A DNA stretch of 64,000 bases from Elusimicrobium minutum (GCA_020723765.1 DYIF01000005.1:64713-128712), one strand, 5' to 3'; counted from the stretch's first letter, positions 48,572 to 60,351 are shown. Notes: a model not told the origin generated them from the letters alone. Numbers and translations are program-made.

Positions 48572-49603
48572 TTATTTATAAAAAGGAACGGAAGATACTT
48601 TCACGTTGTCGAGTATCTCTAAATATTTTCCGCATCCAAGCGCAACGCAACTTAACGGGTCGGCGGCTCTGTGAACCGGGAGTTCCGTCTCCTGTCTTAT
48701 CAGTTCACAAAACCCTTTAAGAAGAGATCCTCCGCCTGCCAGAACCATTCCTCTATCCACGAGGTCCGCGCTTAGTTCCGGAGGGGTTTCCTCTAAAACC
48801 TGTTTTATAGAATCGACTATCAGATTTATCGGTTCCATTAATGCCTGTCTTATCTCGTCCGAAGTGACGTTAACGGTTTTAGGCAAACCTTTGGACTGGT
48901 CCCTGCCTTTAACTTCCATGGTCACTTCCTCTTTTAACGGAAAAACGGAACCTATTTTAATCTTAACCTCTTCCGCAGTTGATTCTCCTATCACAAGATT
49001 GTATTTCCTTCTAAAATACTGAATTATAACATCATCCATCTCGTCGCCCGCTATGTCGGTGGATTTTGCTACGACTATTCCGCCTAAAGATATTACGGCT
49101 ATTTCCGTCGTTCCACCGCCTATATCGCATATCATACTCGCGCTCGGTTCGGATATCGGCAACTCCGCTCCTATCGCGGCGGCCATGGGTTCTTCTATCA
49201 AATAAACTTCCCTCGCCCCCGCCTGCTGCGCCGATTCGTGAACGGCTCTTTTTTCTACCTCCGTTATACCCGAAGGAATCCCGATTACTATTCTCGGTCT
49301 TAAAAGACCTTTTTTAGTATTAACCTTATGTATAAAATATTTTATCATCTGATGGGTAACTTCGAAATCGGCTATGACCCCGTTTCTCAAAGGCCTTACG
49401 GCCACTATACTATTTGGGGTTTTTCCTATCATTTGCTTGGCTTCGTTACCCACCGCAAGCACTTTTCTGGTGTTCTTATCAATGGCGACAACGGAAGTCT
49501 CCCTTAGAACTATGCCTTTACCTTTGAGATAAACAAGGGTATTGGCCGTTCCTAAGTCCATCCCGATATCGTTTGAAAAGATGTTAAATATTTTATCGAA
49601 CAT
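48572..49603 (-). CDS. mreB: Rod shape-determining protein MreB
   Basis: [67 protein letters not shown]. Confidence 0.98.
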   Translation of the reverse strand: MFDKIFNIFSNDIGMDLGTANTLVYLKGKGIVLRETSVVAIDKNTRKVLAVGNEAKQMIGKTPNSIVAVRPLRNGVIADFEVTHQMIKYFIHKVNTKKGLLRPRIVIGIPSGITEVEKRAVHESAQQAGAREVYLIEEPMAAAIGAELPISEPSASMICDIGGGTTEIAVISLGGIVVAKSTDIAGDEMDDVIIQYFRRKYNLVIGESTAEEVKIKIGSVFPLKEEVTMEVKGRDQSKGLPKTVNVTSDEIRQALMEPINLIVDSIKQVLEETPPELSADLVDRGMVLAGGGSLLKGFCELIRQETELPVHRAADPLSCVALGCGKYLEILDNVKVSSVPFYK

Positions 49604-49605
49604 CG

Positions 49606-49950
49606 TCAGTCCACAAGCTTTATCATTGTAAGAAGAGTATTATCTCCTTTTCTATACCCTACGTTTATAAGCGAGGTGTATCCGGAATTTCTTTCTTTAA
49701 ACCTTTGAGCCAAAACTTTTGTAAGTTTTTCAAAGGCTTCTTTTCCGTTTATTCCGCTTCTGACTCTGGAATAGTTATTCTTTTTAGCGTCGTTTATCAA
49801 CGTATCGAAGAATCTTCTCAACTCCTTCGCTTTTGCGTTCGTTGTAACCAGTTTTTCGTTCATCACAAGGCTGGTCATCATATTTCTAAACATAGAAGCC
49901 CTATGGGAACCGGTTTTGGAAAGCTTCTTGTCTCCGTAACTTTTTATCAT
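49606..49950 (-). CDS. rplQ: 50S ribosomal protein L17
   Basis: [44 protein letters not shown]. Confidence 0.97.
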   Translation of the reverse strand: MIKSYGDKKLSKTGSHRASMFRNMMTSLVMNEKLVTTNAKAKELRRFFDTLINDAKKNNYSRVRSGINGKEAFEKLTKVLAQRFKERNSGYTSLINVGYRKGDNTLLTMIKLVD

Positions 49951-49962
49951 AAAATCCTCCGA

Positions 49963-50934
49963 TTATTTAAGCATTCCTAATTTTAATCCCATTTCGTCCA
50001 ATTTTTCTTTTATCTCGTCGAGAGATTTCTGTCCGAAATTTTTAACGGCCAACAAATCCTCTTCGCTCTTGGAAACCAATTCTCTTATAGTTTTTATGTT
50101 GGCTATTTTAAGACAATTGCTCGCCCTTTGAGATAATTCTATTATCTCGACGGACTGATTTAAAATCTCTTCCAACTCATGGTCGGTAGATTCTTCCTGC
50201 TCTTCTACGGTCTCGGCATCCGAAGTCTCGGTCGAGGAAAACGGAAGGATGGAATACTTTAATAAAGTTCCCGCTCTGTCTAAAGCGTCTTTGGGAGTTA
50301 TAGTGGCGTCCGTCCAAATTTCTATGACAAGTTTGTCGTAATCTGTTTCCTGTCCGACTCTCGCGTTTTCGACTTTATAATTGACTTTCTTTACCGGAGA
50401 AAACAAAGCGTCCATCATTATATAATCGGACGGAAGAGTAATTTTTTCTCTCATCTGTTCGGAAGTAAGATATCCGACGCCCCTCGATATTTCTATCTCG
50501 GCTTCAAAACTAGCCCCACTCTCAAGAGTTGCTATCTCGAGGTCTTTATTAACTATTTCTACTCCTGCCACAGTTTTTATATCTGATCCTTTAACCACTT
50601 TTTTTCCTTTTTCGGATATATGAAGGGTAAGTCTATCTGAAGCTTCCATTCTAATTCTTAACTTTTTCAAGTTCATTACTATTGTTAAGACATCTTCTTT
50701 TATGCCTTCTATGGTGGTATATTCGTGAGTAACCCCTTTTATTCTAACGGCTATTACCGCCGCTCCGTCTATGCTCGAAAGGAGAACCCTTCTTAAAGAA
50801 TTTCCTATGGTATGGCCGTAGCCTTTTTCGTAAGGCTCGCAAACAAACTTGGCGTAATGTTCGTTTTCGTTTTGCTTTTCTTCGACCAAAACCACTTTGC
50901 TCGGTATTATTATATCTTTTACGAAATTAGACAT
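49963..50934 (-). CDS. rpoA: DNA-directed RNA polymerase subunit alpha
   Basis: EPYEKGYGHTIGNSLRRVLLSSIDGAAVIAVRIKGVTHEYTTIEGIKEDV; alpha-CTD ELSQRASNCLKIANIKTIRELV. Confidence 0.98.
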   Translation of the reverse strand: MSNFVKDIIIPSKVVLVEEKQNENEHYAKFVCEPYEKGYGHTIGNSLRRVLLSSIDGAAVIAVRIKGVTHEYTTIEGIKEDVLTIVMNLKKLRIRMEASDRLTLHISEKGKKVVKGSDIKTVAGVEIVNKDLEIATLESGASFEAEIEISRGVGYLTSEQMREKITLPSDYIMMDALFSPVKKVNYKVENARVGQETDYDKLVIEIWTDATITPKDALDRAGTLLKYSILPFSSTETSDAETVEEQEESTDHELEEILNQSVEIIELSQRASNCLKIANIKTIRELVSKSEEDLLAVKNFGQKSLDEIKEKLDEMGLKLGMLK

Positions 50935-50944
50935 CTACTCCTCC

Positions 50945-51556
50945 TTATTTAGAGTAAAACTCCACTATCAACTGTTCGTTTACTTTTGTCGTTAGTTCCG
51001 ATCTTTCCGGAATTCTCGTAACCTTAGCGGACTGAGTTTCCGGATTATAAACTATATAATTCGGTCTGAGCCCGTTTTTATCGGTATTTTCCATCGATTT
51101 TTTTATATTGACGTTTTCCAAAAGAGCCGGATTTTTAAGAGATATTTCGTCGCCCTCTTTAACTATGTAAGAAGGAACCTTTATTACTCTTCCGTTAACT
51201 TTTATGTTTCCGTGAGAAACTATCTGTCTTGCGGTTTTTATGGACATGGCAAACCCTATTCTTCTTACCACGTTATCAAGCCTCATCTCCAAAAGCTTCA
51301 ACATCGTTTCTCCGGTTCTTCCTTTGGCTTTCGAAGCTATCGAGAAATATCTTCTAAACTGAGCTTCGCTCATAAGATATGAGTCTCTTAAAATTTGCTT
51401 TTCTCTTAAGTGCTTCCCGTAGTCGGATAGTTTTCTTTGCTTTATCGACGATTTTCTTCTATCGATCGTGCAGTTGGAAAAACATTTATCTCCTTTAAGA
51501 AAAAGTTTTTCGTTAAGGCTTCTGCATTTTTTACATACCGCTTCGGTGTATTTCAT
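50945..51556 (-). CDS. rpsD: 30S ribosomal protein S4
   Basis: SDYGKHLREKQILRDSYLMSEAQFRRYF; LEMRLDNVVRRIGFAMSIKTARQIVSHGNIKVNGRVI; N-terminal zinc-ligand-like CKKC. Confidence 0.96.
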   Translation of the reverse strand: MKYTEAVCKKCRSLNEKLFLKGDKCFSNCTIDRRKSSIKQRKLSDYGKHLREKQILRDSYLMSEAQFRRYFSIASKAKGRTGETMLKLLEMRLDNVVRRIGFAMSIKTARQIVSHGNIKVNGRVIKVPSYIVKEGDEISLKNPALLENVNIKKSMENTDKNGLRPNYIVYNPETQSAKVTRIPERSELTTKVNEQLIVEFYSK

Positions 51557-51571
51557 TAAATCCTCCTTAAA

Positions 51572-51955
51572 TTATACTCTTCTCGGTTTGGGCGGTCTGC
51601 AACCGTTATGCGGAATAGGCGTAATGTCTTTTATCGAAAGTATCCTTACTCCGCTATGAGCTATGGCTCTTAAAGCCGTTTCTCTTCCGGGTCCGGGACC
51701 GCTAACGAAAACGTTTACCTGTTTAAGACCCAAAGAAAGACCTTTCTCAAGAACCTTGTTCATCGTTATCTGAGCGGCAAATGGAGTTCCTTTCTTTGTT
51801 CCTCTAAATCCGTTTGAGCCGGAAGTCGACCATGCCACCACGTTACCGTGATCGTCGGTAAGCGTTATTATGGTATTGTTAAAACTGCAAGTGATATACA
51901 TCCTTCCGGAGGATACGTGAATATGTTTTTTTCTTTGATTTCCCTTTTTTTCCAT
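51572..51955 (-). CDS. rpsK: 30S ribosomal protein S11
   Basis: ITCSFNNTIITLTDDHGNVVAWSTSGSNGFRGTKKGTPFAAQ; DITPIPHNGCRPPKPRRV. Confidence 0.98.
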   Translation of the reverse strand: MEKKGNQRKKHIHVSSGRMYITCSFNNTIITLTDDHGNVVAWSTSGSNGFRGTKKGTPFAAQITMNKVLEKGLSLGLKQVNVFVSGPGPGRETALRAIAHSGVRILSIKDITPIPHNGCRPPKPRRV

Positions 51956-51971
51956 AACTTCTCCTTAAGAT

Positions 51972-52379
51972 TTATTTTTTAGCCGGAGCTGCTTGAACCG
52001 TAGACTTGGTTACGGCTCCTACGGTTTTTCTTCTTCCTCTTCTGGTTCTTCCGTTTGTTCTCGTTCTCTGACCTCTTACGGGAAGACTTCTTCTATGTCT
52101 ATAACCTCTATAACAACCTATTTCGACATATCTTTTTATATTGGACTGCACCTCTCTTCTAAGTTCTCCTTCCACTTTATAATTTTTAGAAATCACCGCG
52201 TTTAAAAGACCTACCTCTTCTTCGGTAAGTTCTTTAACTCTTTTATCGGGATTTATCTTGCCTTCAAGATCTTTTTCCAGTATTTTTTTCGCAAGCGACC
52301 TTCCTATCCCGTAAATATAGCCTAACGCTATAATAACCTTCTTTTCTCTCGGTAAATCAACGCCTACTATTCTTGCCAT
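51972..52379 (-). CDS. rpsM: 30S ribosomal protein S13
   Basis: [66 protein letters not shown]. Confidence 0.98.
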   Translation of the reverse strand: MARIVGVDLPREKKVIIALGYIYGIGRSLAKKILEKDLEGKINPDKRVKELTEEEVGLLNAVISKNYKVEGELRREVQSNIKRYVEIGCYRGYRHRRSLPVRGQRTRTNGRTRRGRRKTVGAVTKSTVQAAPAKK

Positions 52380-52391
52380 ACTTTTCTCCTT

Positions 52392-52505
52392 TTATCCTTG
52401 TTTTTGTTTGTGTTTCGGATTTTCGCAAAGAACTCTGACTATGCCGTTTCTTTTAACTATTTTGCATTTCTCGCATATTTTTTTTACGCTCGCTCTTACT
52501 TTCAT
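52392..52505 (-). CDS. rpmJ: 50S ribosomal protein L36 (not in supplied ORF track)
   Basis: Hand translation: [37 protein letters not shown]. Confidence 0.96.
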   Translation of the reverse strand: MKVRASVKKICEKCKIVKRNGIVRVLCENPKHKQKQG

Positions 52506-52522
52506 AAAACACCTCTTAATAT

Positions 52523-52744
52523 TTATTTCTCTCTGAAAACTATTCTGCCTTTGGTCAGGTCGTAAGGGGAAAGCTCCAATCTTACCTTATCTCCCGGAAG
52601 TATTCTTATGTGATTTACTCTCATCTTCCCGGAGACGACTCCCAAAATAGTTTTTCCGGAACCAACATCCACTCTAAAAGTGGCGTTGGGCAAAGCTTCT
52701 TTAACAATTCCTTCTATTTCTATCTTTTCAGAATTATCAGACAT
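52523..52744 (-). CDS. infA: Translation initiation factor IF-1
   Basis: [63 protein letters not shown]. Confidence 0.97.
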   Translation of the reverse strand: MSDNSEKIEIEGIVKEALPNATFRVDVGSGKTILGVVSGKMRVNHIRILPGDKVRLELSPYDLTKGRIVFREK

Positions 52745-52853
52745 AAATACAATACGTATCTTCTCCTTAAAAAGAACTTATATATAAAATGTCATTTTAA
52801 GAAAAAAATGACCTTTCATATATTATACAAATTTATAATTAAAATACAAAATC

Positions 52854-53597
52854 TCATACGGAATATTCTTTTAAAATAACCGAAAATATATTATAAAGAG
52901 AATCTTTTACTTTTTTAGAATTAAAATCTCTATACCACTTATTTTCGCATACGATATCGCTTATCACAAAAACAGAAGCCGATTTTATTTTATAATAATC
53001 GGCTACGGAAAAAACCGCCGAGGCTTCCATTTCTACCGTTAAAATTCCTTCTTTAAAATATTTTTTTATCTCGACATTAGTTTCTCTATAAGGAGCGTCA
53101 GTTGTCCAGGAAGAAGCTTCTTTAAATTTGACGTCGTTTTTATAAAGTATTTTTTTTATATAAGAATTAAGATCTAAAGAAGGATATGCGAATTTGTTCG
53201 GTTTTATATAGTGATAAGAAACTCCTTCGTCTCTTAAAGCCTTATCGCACAAAACTATATCTCCTATTTTCGTTTCTAAAGATAAGGAGCCGGCTACGCC
53301 TATATTTATAACGCTTTCGCATCCCAAAGCCGCCATTTCGTCCACACAGGCAGCGGCGTTTGGAGCTGAAGCGGGAGATACTCCTACCGCAAGTTTATTT
53401 TCAACCGAAAGAAATCTTTTAAATTTTTCAAATTTAAATTTATATTTTTCTAAAACCTCTTTTAAAATCCCAAACTCGTAAGGATAAATAATAATACCTT
53501 TTTTGGGAAGTTTGCTTATGCCGTATTCTTCTTTAGCATAATCTAAAGATTTAACTACGCTCTCGTAAAGATATTTGTTGTTTAAAATGGGAGGCAT
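52854..53597 (-). CDS. Nucleoside phosphorylase family (uridine/purine phosphorylase-like)
   Basis: LGCESVINIGVAGSLSLETKIGDIVLCDKALRDEGVSYHY; GILTVEMEASAVFSVADYY. Confidence 0.85.
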   Translation of the reverse strand: MPPILNNKYLYESVVKSLDYAKEEYGISKLPKKGIIIYPYEFGILKEVLEKYKFKFEKFKRFLSVENKLAVGVSPASAPNAAACVDEMAALGCESVINIGVAGSLSLETKIGDIVLCDKALRDEGVSYHYIKPNKFAYPSLDLNSYIKKILYKNDVKFKEASSWTTDAPYRETNVEIKKYFKEGILTVEMEASAVFSVADYYKIKSASVFVISDIVCENKWYRDFNSKKVKDSLYNIFSVILKEYSV

Positions 53598-53598
53598 A

Positions 53599-55701
53599 TC
53601 AATGAGATATATCGCAAAATTCGGTCGGCTCGGTGCCGGATATAAAAGCTTCCATTATTTTATTTTTACATTTTGGTCCGGCTATCTTTCCGCTATCCTC
53701 GTCTATGCTTACAAAGGTTATTTTATCCGGAACGGTAAAATCTCTTACGGGATATTCTTTCAAAACCTCTTCCATTATATCCGTCCACCACGGCGCGACG
53801 GTAGAACCTCCCGTCCAGTCGCTCATGGTAATTTTTGAAAAATCGTCATACCCCATCCATGCGCCAGCGGTTATATCGGGCGAAAATCCTATAAACCAGG
53901 TATCTTTGGAATCCTGAGTAGTTCCGGTTTTTCCGGCTATCGGTCTTTTAAGCCTGGATACGACTTTTCCGGTACCTCTCTGAACCACACCTTTCATCAT
54001 ATTTACAAGAAGATAAACTTCCTGTGGCCTGAAAACCTCGGTTTCCTTGGGAAAATTTTCTTCCAAAACCTTTCCGTTATTATCGGTCACCTTCAAAATG
54101 GCAAAAGGATCGACCTGTATTCCTCCGTTTGCAAATGTATTAAAAGCGCTGGTCATCTCCATAACGCTTACAAGCGAAGTCCCAAGCCCTATAGAAGGAA
54201 CGGGTTCAAGTTTGCTTTTTATTCCGGCTCTATAAGCCACATCTATTACGGAATTCGGGCTTAGTTTATTTACGAGATATACCGAGGAAAGATTTCGAGA
54301 TTTTTCAAGAGCTTTTCTCAAAGTAATTTGCCCCAAGAATTTTCCGTCGAAATTGGAAGGCATCCATATTTTAAATTCGGGATTTTCAAGGAAAGGTTCT
54401 ATAGCCTCGTTTATCGTAGCCTGATCGGTGGCATCCTCGATCAAATGCCAGTTCATTTTTGAATCGGAATAAAAAACCATCGGAGAATCGTTTATCATTG
54501 TGGCCGGCGTATAACCGTTCATTAAAGCGCAAAACCATACGAAAGGTTTAAAAGTGGAACCGGCCTGCCTTTTAGCCTGAGTGGCTCTATTAAACTGGCT
54601 TTCTTTATAATTCCTTCCGCCTATCATTATTTTTATCGCCCCGGTTTTGGATTCCATCGCGATAAAAGCTCCTTGCAAGGTGGAGGTGGAAGAATTTTGA
54701 GAATCTTTGGAAACATTTTTGGATTCGTATTCGGAAAGTTTTTTTTCAAATATTTCTTCCGCTTTTTTTTGCATATTTAAATCAAGCGTTGTATATATTC
54801 TCAATCCCCCTTTCCAGAACATATCTACGCCGTATTTCGGTTCAAGCTGCTGTCTTATATACTCGGTAAAATAAGGGGCATTGGACGCATATATAACCGA
54901 TTTTTTATCCGGAAGCGGCTCCTCTTTGGCTTTTTGATATTCTTCCTTAGTTATGTATTTTTCTTCATACATTCTTAAAAGAACGAGATTCCTTCTTCTT
55001 CTGGCAAGATCCGGATTTACAAACGGAGAATATCGCTCCGGCGCCGGTATTATTCCTATCAAAAGAGCGGACTCCGAAAGAGTAAGATTTTCGACGTCTT
55101 TGCCGAAATAAATTTTAGAGGCGGTCTGAACCCCGTAAACTCCCCCTCCGAAGTATATTTGATTAAAATACATTTGTAAAATTTCTTGTTTTGAAAAATT
55201 TTTTTCTATTTGAAGAGCTATGAAAATTTCTTTTATCTTTCTGGATATTGTTCTCTCAGGTTTTAAAAATATAAGTTTGGATAACTGCTGGGTTATGGTA
55301 GACCCGCCCTGTTTTACTTTTCTGTGAAGTATATCTCTTGCTACCGCTCTTAAAATACCTTTTACCGATATTCCCCAGTGTTTAAAAAAATCGTTATCCT
55401 CCATTGCTATAAGGGCGTTTTGTAAATCCAAGGGTATTTTATCCAGAGTAAGAAAAGACCTTCTCTCTACGGAGTATTCCGTTATGACGTTTCCGTTTAT
55501 GTCGTAAACAAAAGTAGTCAATAGAGGAGTATATTCGGCGAGTTTATCAACCGAAGGAAGGTCAGAAAAAACCCTCCTCATAAGAATGGAAACGCCGAAT
55601 ATTAAAATAAAGGCTATAACTCCGAAGATGTAAAACATCCGGAGGATAGCCTTATGGGGATTTTCCAAAAGATTTGATAATATTTTTTTTAAAAAAACCA
55701 C
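53599..55701 (-). CDS. Class A penicillin-binding protein 1A
   Basis: Transglycosylase ALIAMEDNDFFKHWGISVKGILRAVARDI...GGSTITQQLSK; transpeptidase RQAGSTFKPFVW; IAGKTGTTQDSKDTWFIGFSPDI. Confidence 0.95.
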   Translation of the reverse strand: MVFLKKILSNLLENPHKAILRMFYIFGVIAFILIFGVSILMRRVFSDLPSVDKLAEYTPLLTTFVYDINGNVITEYSVERRSFLTLDKIPLDLQNALIAMEDNDFFKHWGISVKGILRAVARDILHRKVKQGGSTITQQLSKLIFLKPERTISRKIKEIFIALQIEKNFSKQEILQMYFNQIYFGGGVYGVQTASKIYFGKDVENLTLSESALLIGIIPAPERYSPFVNPDLARRRRNLVLLRMYEEKYITKEEYQKAKEEPLPDKKSVIYASNAPYFTEYIRQQLEPKYGVDMFWKGGLRIYTTLDLNMQKKAEEIFEKKLSEYESKNVSKDSQNSSTSTLQGAFIAMESKTGAIKIMIGGRNYKESQFNRATQAKRQAGSTFKPFVWFCALMNGYTPATMINDSPMVFYSDSKMNWHLIEDATDQATINEAIEPFLENPEFKIWMPSNFDGKFLGQITLRKALEKSRNLSSVYLVNKLSPNSVIDVAYRAGIKSKLEPVPSIGLGTSLVSVMEMTSAFNTFANGGIQVDPFAILKVTDNNGKVLEENFPKETEVFRPQEVYLLVNMMKGVVQRGTGKVVSRLKRPIAGKTGTTQDSKDTWFIGFSPDITAGAWMGYDDFSKITMSDWTGGSTVAPWWTDIMEEVLKEYPVRDFTVPDKITFVSIDEDSGKIAGPKCKNKIMEAFISGTEPTEFCDISH

Positions 55702-55708
55702 TTAAAGG

Positions 55709-56038
55709 TCACACGTTTTGTATTTTAAACTGAACCTTAACGTCGCTCGGAAGATCTACCGAATTTAAAGCGTCGGTAGTTTTTGAAGTGGAATTGATTA
55801 TATCTATGAGCCTTACATGCTTTCTTATCTCAAACTGCTCTCTCGATTTTTTATCCACATGAACCGACCTGTTTACGGTATACTTTCTTATTTTTCTCGG
55901 CAAAAAAACGGGGCCGGAAACTATGGCCCCGCTTCTTCTAATCGCGTCTATTATTTTGGAAAGCGACTGGTCCAACAAAGCGCTATCCGAAGATTCAAGT
56001 TTAATTCTCATTATTTGTTTTGGATTGTTTTCGCTCAT
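55709..56038 (-). CDS. rpsJ: 30S ribosomal protein S10
   Basis: MRIKLESSDSALLDQSLSKIIDAIRRSGAIVSGPVFLPRKIRKYTVNRSVHVDKKSREQFEIRKHVRLIDI. Confidence 0.96.
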   Translation of the reverse strand: MSENNPKQIMRIKLESSDSALLDQSLSKIIDAIRRSGAIVSGPVFLPRKIRKYTVNRSVHVDKKSREQFEIRKHVRLIDIINSTSKTTDALNSVDLPSDVKVQFKIQNV

Positions 56039-56042
56039 ATTA

Positions 56043-57239
56043 TTACTCCACTATATCCGTTACTACGCCCGCGCCTATAGTGCATCCGCCTTCTCTTATA
56101 GCAAACCTTAATCCCTTCTCCATCGCTATCGGCGTTATCAACTCCACGTTTATCTCGGTATGATCCCCGGGCATTACCATCTCTACACCGGGCTTCAATT
56201 CAACACTACCGGTCACGTCAGTCGTCCTGAAATAAAACTGCGGTTTGTACCCTTTGAAAAACGGAGTATGTCTTCCGCCTTCGTCTTTAGTCAATACGTA
56301 CACTTCCGCTTTAAATTTCTTATGCGGCGTTACGCTCTTAGGGGCCGCTATAACCATTCCTCTTTCCACCTGGTCCTTCTCTATCCCTCTTAGTAACATA
56401 CCTATGTTGTCTCCAGCCATCGCTTCATCTAATAGCTTCCTGAACATTTCAAGTCCAGTAGCAACGGACTGATATGTCTTTCCAAATCCGATTATCTCAA
56501 CAGCATCCCCTACTTTTATCTTACCTCTTTCCACCCTTCCGGTAGCCACTGTTCCTCTTCCGGTTATCGAAAATACGTCTTCAACAGCCATTAAGAACGG
56601 TTTGTCGGTCTCCCTCTTGGGCTCCGGGATGTTCTTGTCCAAAGCTTCCATCAGCTTCATTATCGCAGGCTCCCCATATTCGCCCTGGTCCCCTTCCAAT
56701 GCCTTTAACGCGCTCCCTCTTACTATCGTTATCTTGTCACCGTCAAATTCGTATTTCTTTAACAAGTCCCTTATTTCCACTTCAACTAAGTCCAAAAGTT
56801 CCTTGTCGTCAACTAAGTCCGATTTGTTTAAAAATACCACTAAGTTCGGTACGTTCACTTGTCTGGCCAGTAATACATGCTCCCTCGTTTGAGGCATCGG
56901 CCCGTCGGCCGCGCTTACCACCAATATCGCTCCGTCCATCTGCGCAGCTCCGGTTATCATGTTCTTTATGTAGTCGGCGTGTCCGGGACAGTCTATGTGC
57001 GCATAGTGTCTGTTATCGGTCTCATACTCAACATGGCTTACTGCCACGGTTAAAATCTTTGAGGAGTCTCTCACTACTCCGCCCTTCGCTATCTCGGCGT
57101 ACTGCATCTCCTTAGCTCGCCCTTTCTTCGATAATACCTTCGTTATCGCCGCGGTTAATGTGGTCTTACCGTGGTCAACGTGTCCTATAGTTCCTACGTT
57201 TACGTGCGGTTTCGTCCTTTCAAACTTAGCTTTTGACAT
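56043..57239 (-). CDS. tuf: Elongation factor Tu
   Basis: [75 protein letters not shown]. Confidence 0.99.
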   Translation of the reverse strand: MSKAKFERTKPHVNVGTIGHVDHGKTTLTAAITKVLSKKGRAKEMQYAEIAKGGVVRDSSKILTVAVSHVEYETDNRHYAHIDCPGHADYIKNMITGAAQMDGAILVVSAADGPMPQTREHVLLARQVNVPNLVVFLNKSDLVDDKELLDLVEVEIRDLLKKYEFDGDKITIVRGSALKALEGDQGEYGEPAIMKLMEALDKNIPEPKRETDKPFLMAVEDVFSITGRGTVATGRVERGKIKVGDAVEIIGFGKTYQSVATGLEMFRKLLDEAMAGDNIGMLLRGIEKDQVERGMVIAAPKSVTPHKKFKAEVYVLTKDEGGRHTPFFKGYKPQFYFRTTDVTGSVELKPGVEMVMPGDHTEINVELITPIAMEKGLRFAIREGGCTIGAGVVTDIVE

Positions 57240-57299
57240 AAATTCCTCCTAAATTCTCGCTAAAATAAGATTATATATTTTTTTAAAGAACATATCAAA

Positions 57300-59396
57300 T
57301 TACTTCGCCTGAGCCTGAGTGGATCTTTTTTCTATTATAGTCTTTGATACGTTCGATGGAACTTCCTCGTAATGAGAAGGTTCTAAGTTAAAAGAAGCTC
57401 TTCCCTGAGAAAGCGATCTTACCGTAGTGGCATAACCGAACATTTCGGAAAGAGGAACGGTGCCTCTTACAAACCTGACGTTTCCTCTATTTCCCATCTC
57501 GGTAATCTTGGCTCTTCTGGAGTTTAAGTCGCCTATAATGTCTCCGATATTTTCGTCGGGACAAACAACCTCAAACTTCATTATAGGTTCCAGTATATAC
57601 GGATTTGCTTTTTTACAACCGCTTCTTAAAGCCATTGCGGCCGCAATCTTAAAAGCTATTTCAGAAGAGTCTACCTCATGGAAAGAACCGTCGAAAAGCG
57701 TAACCTTAAGATCTACCAGAGGATATCCGGCAAGAACTCCGCTTGAAAGAGCTTCCTCGCATCCTTTTTCTACGGCAGGTATATACTCTTTCGGTATTCT
57801 TCCCTGAGTTATGGCGTTTACAAACTCAAAACCTTTTCCCTTCTCAAGCGGTTCTATCTTAAGCCATACATGACCGTACTGACCTCTACCGCCTGATTGC
57901 CTTATAAACTTACCCTCTTCCTCAACCGAGCCTTTTATAGATTCTCTATAAGCTACCTGAGGCTGACCGACATTGACGTTGACTTTAAACTCTCTTTTAA
58001 GCCTATCGACGAGAATATCTAAGTGCAACTCTCCCATACCGGATAATATCGTCTGGCCCGTCTCCTCGTCCGTCTTTATTCTAAAAGTCTGGTCTTCCTC
58101 CGCCAATCTTGAAAGAGCAAGAGATAATTTTTCTTCCTCTTCTTTGGTCTTTGGCTCTACCGCTATCGATATAACCGGTTCCGGGAATTTCATACCTTCA
58201 AGCTCTATGGGAGCAGAAGGATCGCACATAGTCTCTCCGACGCTTGCGTTTTTAACACCGACAACCGCGGCTATGTCTCCCGCCTGAATTTCTTTTATTT
58301 CCTCTCTTTTATCGGCAAACATTCTGACCATTCTTCCTATTCTCTCAGTAGTTCTTTTCTTAACGAAATAAACCGAATCTCCCGTTCTTAAAACTCCAGA
58401 GTAAACTCTAACATAAGTCAATTTACCTACAAACGGGTCCGCCTGAATCTTAAACATCAACGCGCAAAAAGGCGCTTTATTGTTGGTTTCTCTTTTTAAC
58501 TCTTCGCCTGTATTCGGGTCTTTACCTCTGACCGCCGCTATATCGAGCGGGGACGGAAGATAAGAGACTACCGCGTCAAGCATTGGCTGAACGCCTTTGT
58601 TTTTATAAGAAGATCCGCAAAGCACGGGGAAGAATTTACAGGATATAACCCCTTTTCTTATGGCGGATTTTATTTCTTCTTCCGTAAAATTGGTATCGCC
58701 GTTTAAATATCTCTCCATTAATTTCTCGTCGAAATCGCAAACTTTTTCTAAAAGCTTTTCTCTGTATTCTTTTGCTTCATCGACCAGATCCGACGGGATA
58801 TTATCGGTAACGTCGAAATGAGCTCCTAACTGGTCTCCTGTCCAGACATAAGCTTTCATCGATATCAAATCAACAAGACCGATAAATTTATCTTCTCTTC
58901 CTATCGGAAGTTGTATGGGCCATGCGTTTGCTCCCAATTTTTCTATTATGGATTTATAAGACATGTAAAAATCCGCGCCGGTTCTGTCCATTTTATTTAC
59001 GTAAGCGATTCTCGGAACGTTGTATCTATCCGCCTGTCTCCAAACCGTTTCGGACTGCGGCTCAACCCCTTGAACTCCGTCGAAAACCGTAACCGCACCG
59101 TCCAATACTCTCAAGCTTCTTTCGACTTCCGCGGTAAAGTCGACGTGTCCTGGGGTATCTATTATGTTTATGGAATGCCCTTTCCATTCGGTAGAAATGG
59201 CCGCCGCGGTAATGGTTATACCTCTTTCTCTTTCTTGAGGCATCCAGTCGGTTATCGTGTCTCCTTCGTGGACCTCTCCGATTTTATGAATCTTTCCGGT
59301 ATAATAAAGTATTCTTTCGGTCGTAGTAGTTTTACCGGCGTCTATATGAGCTATGATTCCTATGTTTCTAAGTTTCGCTAAATTAATATCGGCCAT
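57300..59396 (-). CDS. fusA: Elongation factor G
   Basis: [58 protein letters not shown]; full-length 698 aa. Confidence 0.99.
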   Translation of the reverse strand: MADINLAKLRNIGIIAHIDAGKTTTTERILYYTGKIHKIGEVHEGDTITDWMPQERERGITITAAAISTEWKGHSINIIDTPGHVDFTAEVERSLRVLDGAVTVFDGVQGVEPQSETVWRQADRYNVPRIAYVNKMDRTGADFYMSYKSIIEKLGANAWPIQLPIGREDKFIGLVDLISMKAYVWTGDQLGAHFDVTDNIPSDLVDEAKEYREKLLEKVCDFDEKLMERYLNGDTNFTEEEIKSAIRKGVISCKFFPVLCGSSYKNKGVQPMLDAVVSYLPSPLDIAAVRGKDPNTGEELKRETNNKAPFCALMFKIQADPFVGKLTYVRVYSGVLRTGDSVYFVKKRTTERIGRMVRMFADKREEIKEIQAGDIAAVVGVKNASVGETMCDPSAPIELEGMKFPEPVISIAVEPKTKEEEEKLSLALSRLAEEDQTFRIKTDEETGQTILSGMGELHLDILVDRLKREFKVNVNVGQPQVAYRESIKGSVEEEGKFIRQSGGRGQYGHVWLKIEPLEKGKGFEFVNAITQGRIPKEYIPAVEKGCEEALSSGVLAGYPLVDLKVTLFDGSFHEVDSSEIAFKIAAAMALRSGCKKANPYILEPIMKFEVVCPDENIGDIIGDLNSRRAKITEMGNRGNVRFVRGTVPLSEMFGYATTVRSLSQGRASFNLEPSHYEEVPSNVSKTIIEKRSTQAQAK

Positions 59397-59450
59397 TTTT
59401 TTTCTCCTTTTTTATATGATTTTTAATAAACGAGATTTGTCAGAAGATGA

Positions 59451-59930
59451 TTACCACCTGTAATGAGCAAACGCTCTGTTGGCTTCGGCCATCTTATGAA
59501 CATCTTCTCTTTTTTTAATAACTCCGCCTTCCTTTTTATAAGCGGAGAGTATTTCTTCGGCTAACCTTTCGTGAAAATTCTTAGACCCTCTGTTTCTTGC
59601 CGCTTCTATTATCCATATCATAGCAAGGCTGGTGCTTCTCATATTAGGAACTTCCACAGGAACCTGATAAGTCGCACCGCCGACTCTTCTGGGTTTCACT
59701 TCGAGCAACGGTCTTGCGTTTTCTATGGCTTGATTGAAAACTTTTAACGGATCCTCTCCGGTTTTTTCTTTTATCAAATCGAAAGCGGTATAAACTATTT
59801 TTTCCGCTAAAGATTTTTGGCCTCTATGATTTATTTTGTTTATAAATCTCGCCACAAGTATGGAATTATATTTATTGTCCGGCGGCGGAAGAGGTCTTCT
59901 TTCGTTCGGTTTTAAAGCTTTTCTCGGCAT
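59451..59930 (-). CDS. rpsG: 30S ribosomal protein S7
   Basis: [29 protein letters not shown]...[38 protein letters not shown]. Confidence 0.98.
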   Translation of the reverse strand: MPRKALKPNERRPLPPPDNKYNSILVARFINKINHRGQKSLAEKIVYTAFDLIKEKTGEDPLKVFNQAIENARPLLEVKPRRVGGATYQVPVEVPNMRSTSLAMIWIIEAARNRGSKNFHERLAEEILSAYKKEGGVIKKREDVHKMAEANRAFAHYRW

Positions 59931-59940
59931 ATTTCACTCC

Positions 59941-60327
59941 TTATTTTTTTGCTTGCTGTTTGGCTTTTTTGGCGCCGTAGAGGGATCTTCCCTGTTTTCT
60001 ATTCTCTACACCCGCGCAGTCAAGCGCCCCTCTTATTATATGATATCTCACACCGGGAAGGTCTTTAACCCTTCCACCTCTAACTAAAACGATAGAGTGT
60101 TCCTGAAGATTATGTCCTTCTCCGCCTATATAAGCGGTAACCTCTATCTTGGAGCTAAGTTTCACACGGGCGACTTTTCTCAGCGCTGAGTTAGGTTTTT
60201 TCGGCGTCGTAGTATAAACCCTGGTGCAAACTCCTCTTTTCTGAGGAGAACCTACCAAAGCGGGAGATTTGCTCTTCCTTATTTTCTGAGTTCTTCCTAA
60301 TCTTATCAACTGATTTACTGTAGCCAT
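59941..60327 (-). CDS. rpsL: 30S ribosomal protein S12
   Basis: [78 protein letters not shown]. Confidence 0.99.
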   Translation of the reverse strand: MATVNQLIRLGRTQKIRKSKSPALVGSPQKRGVCTRVYTTTPKKPNSALRKVARVKLSSKIEVTAYIGGEGHNLQEHSIVLVRGGRVKDLPGVRYHIIRGALDCAGVENRKQGRSLYGAKKAKQQAKK

Positions 60328-60351
60328 TTTAATCTATTAAGAGATAAACTC

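Noticed and set aside
56699-57115. 138-aa plus-strand ORF opposite tuf, and similar long plus-strand ORFs (5401-5787, 17046-17453, 58911-59381)
   Set aside because: They lie antisense inside strongly conserved genes and their translations show no domain features; typical shadow ORFs.
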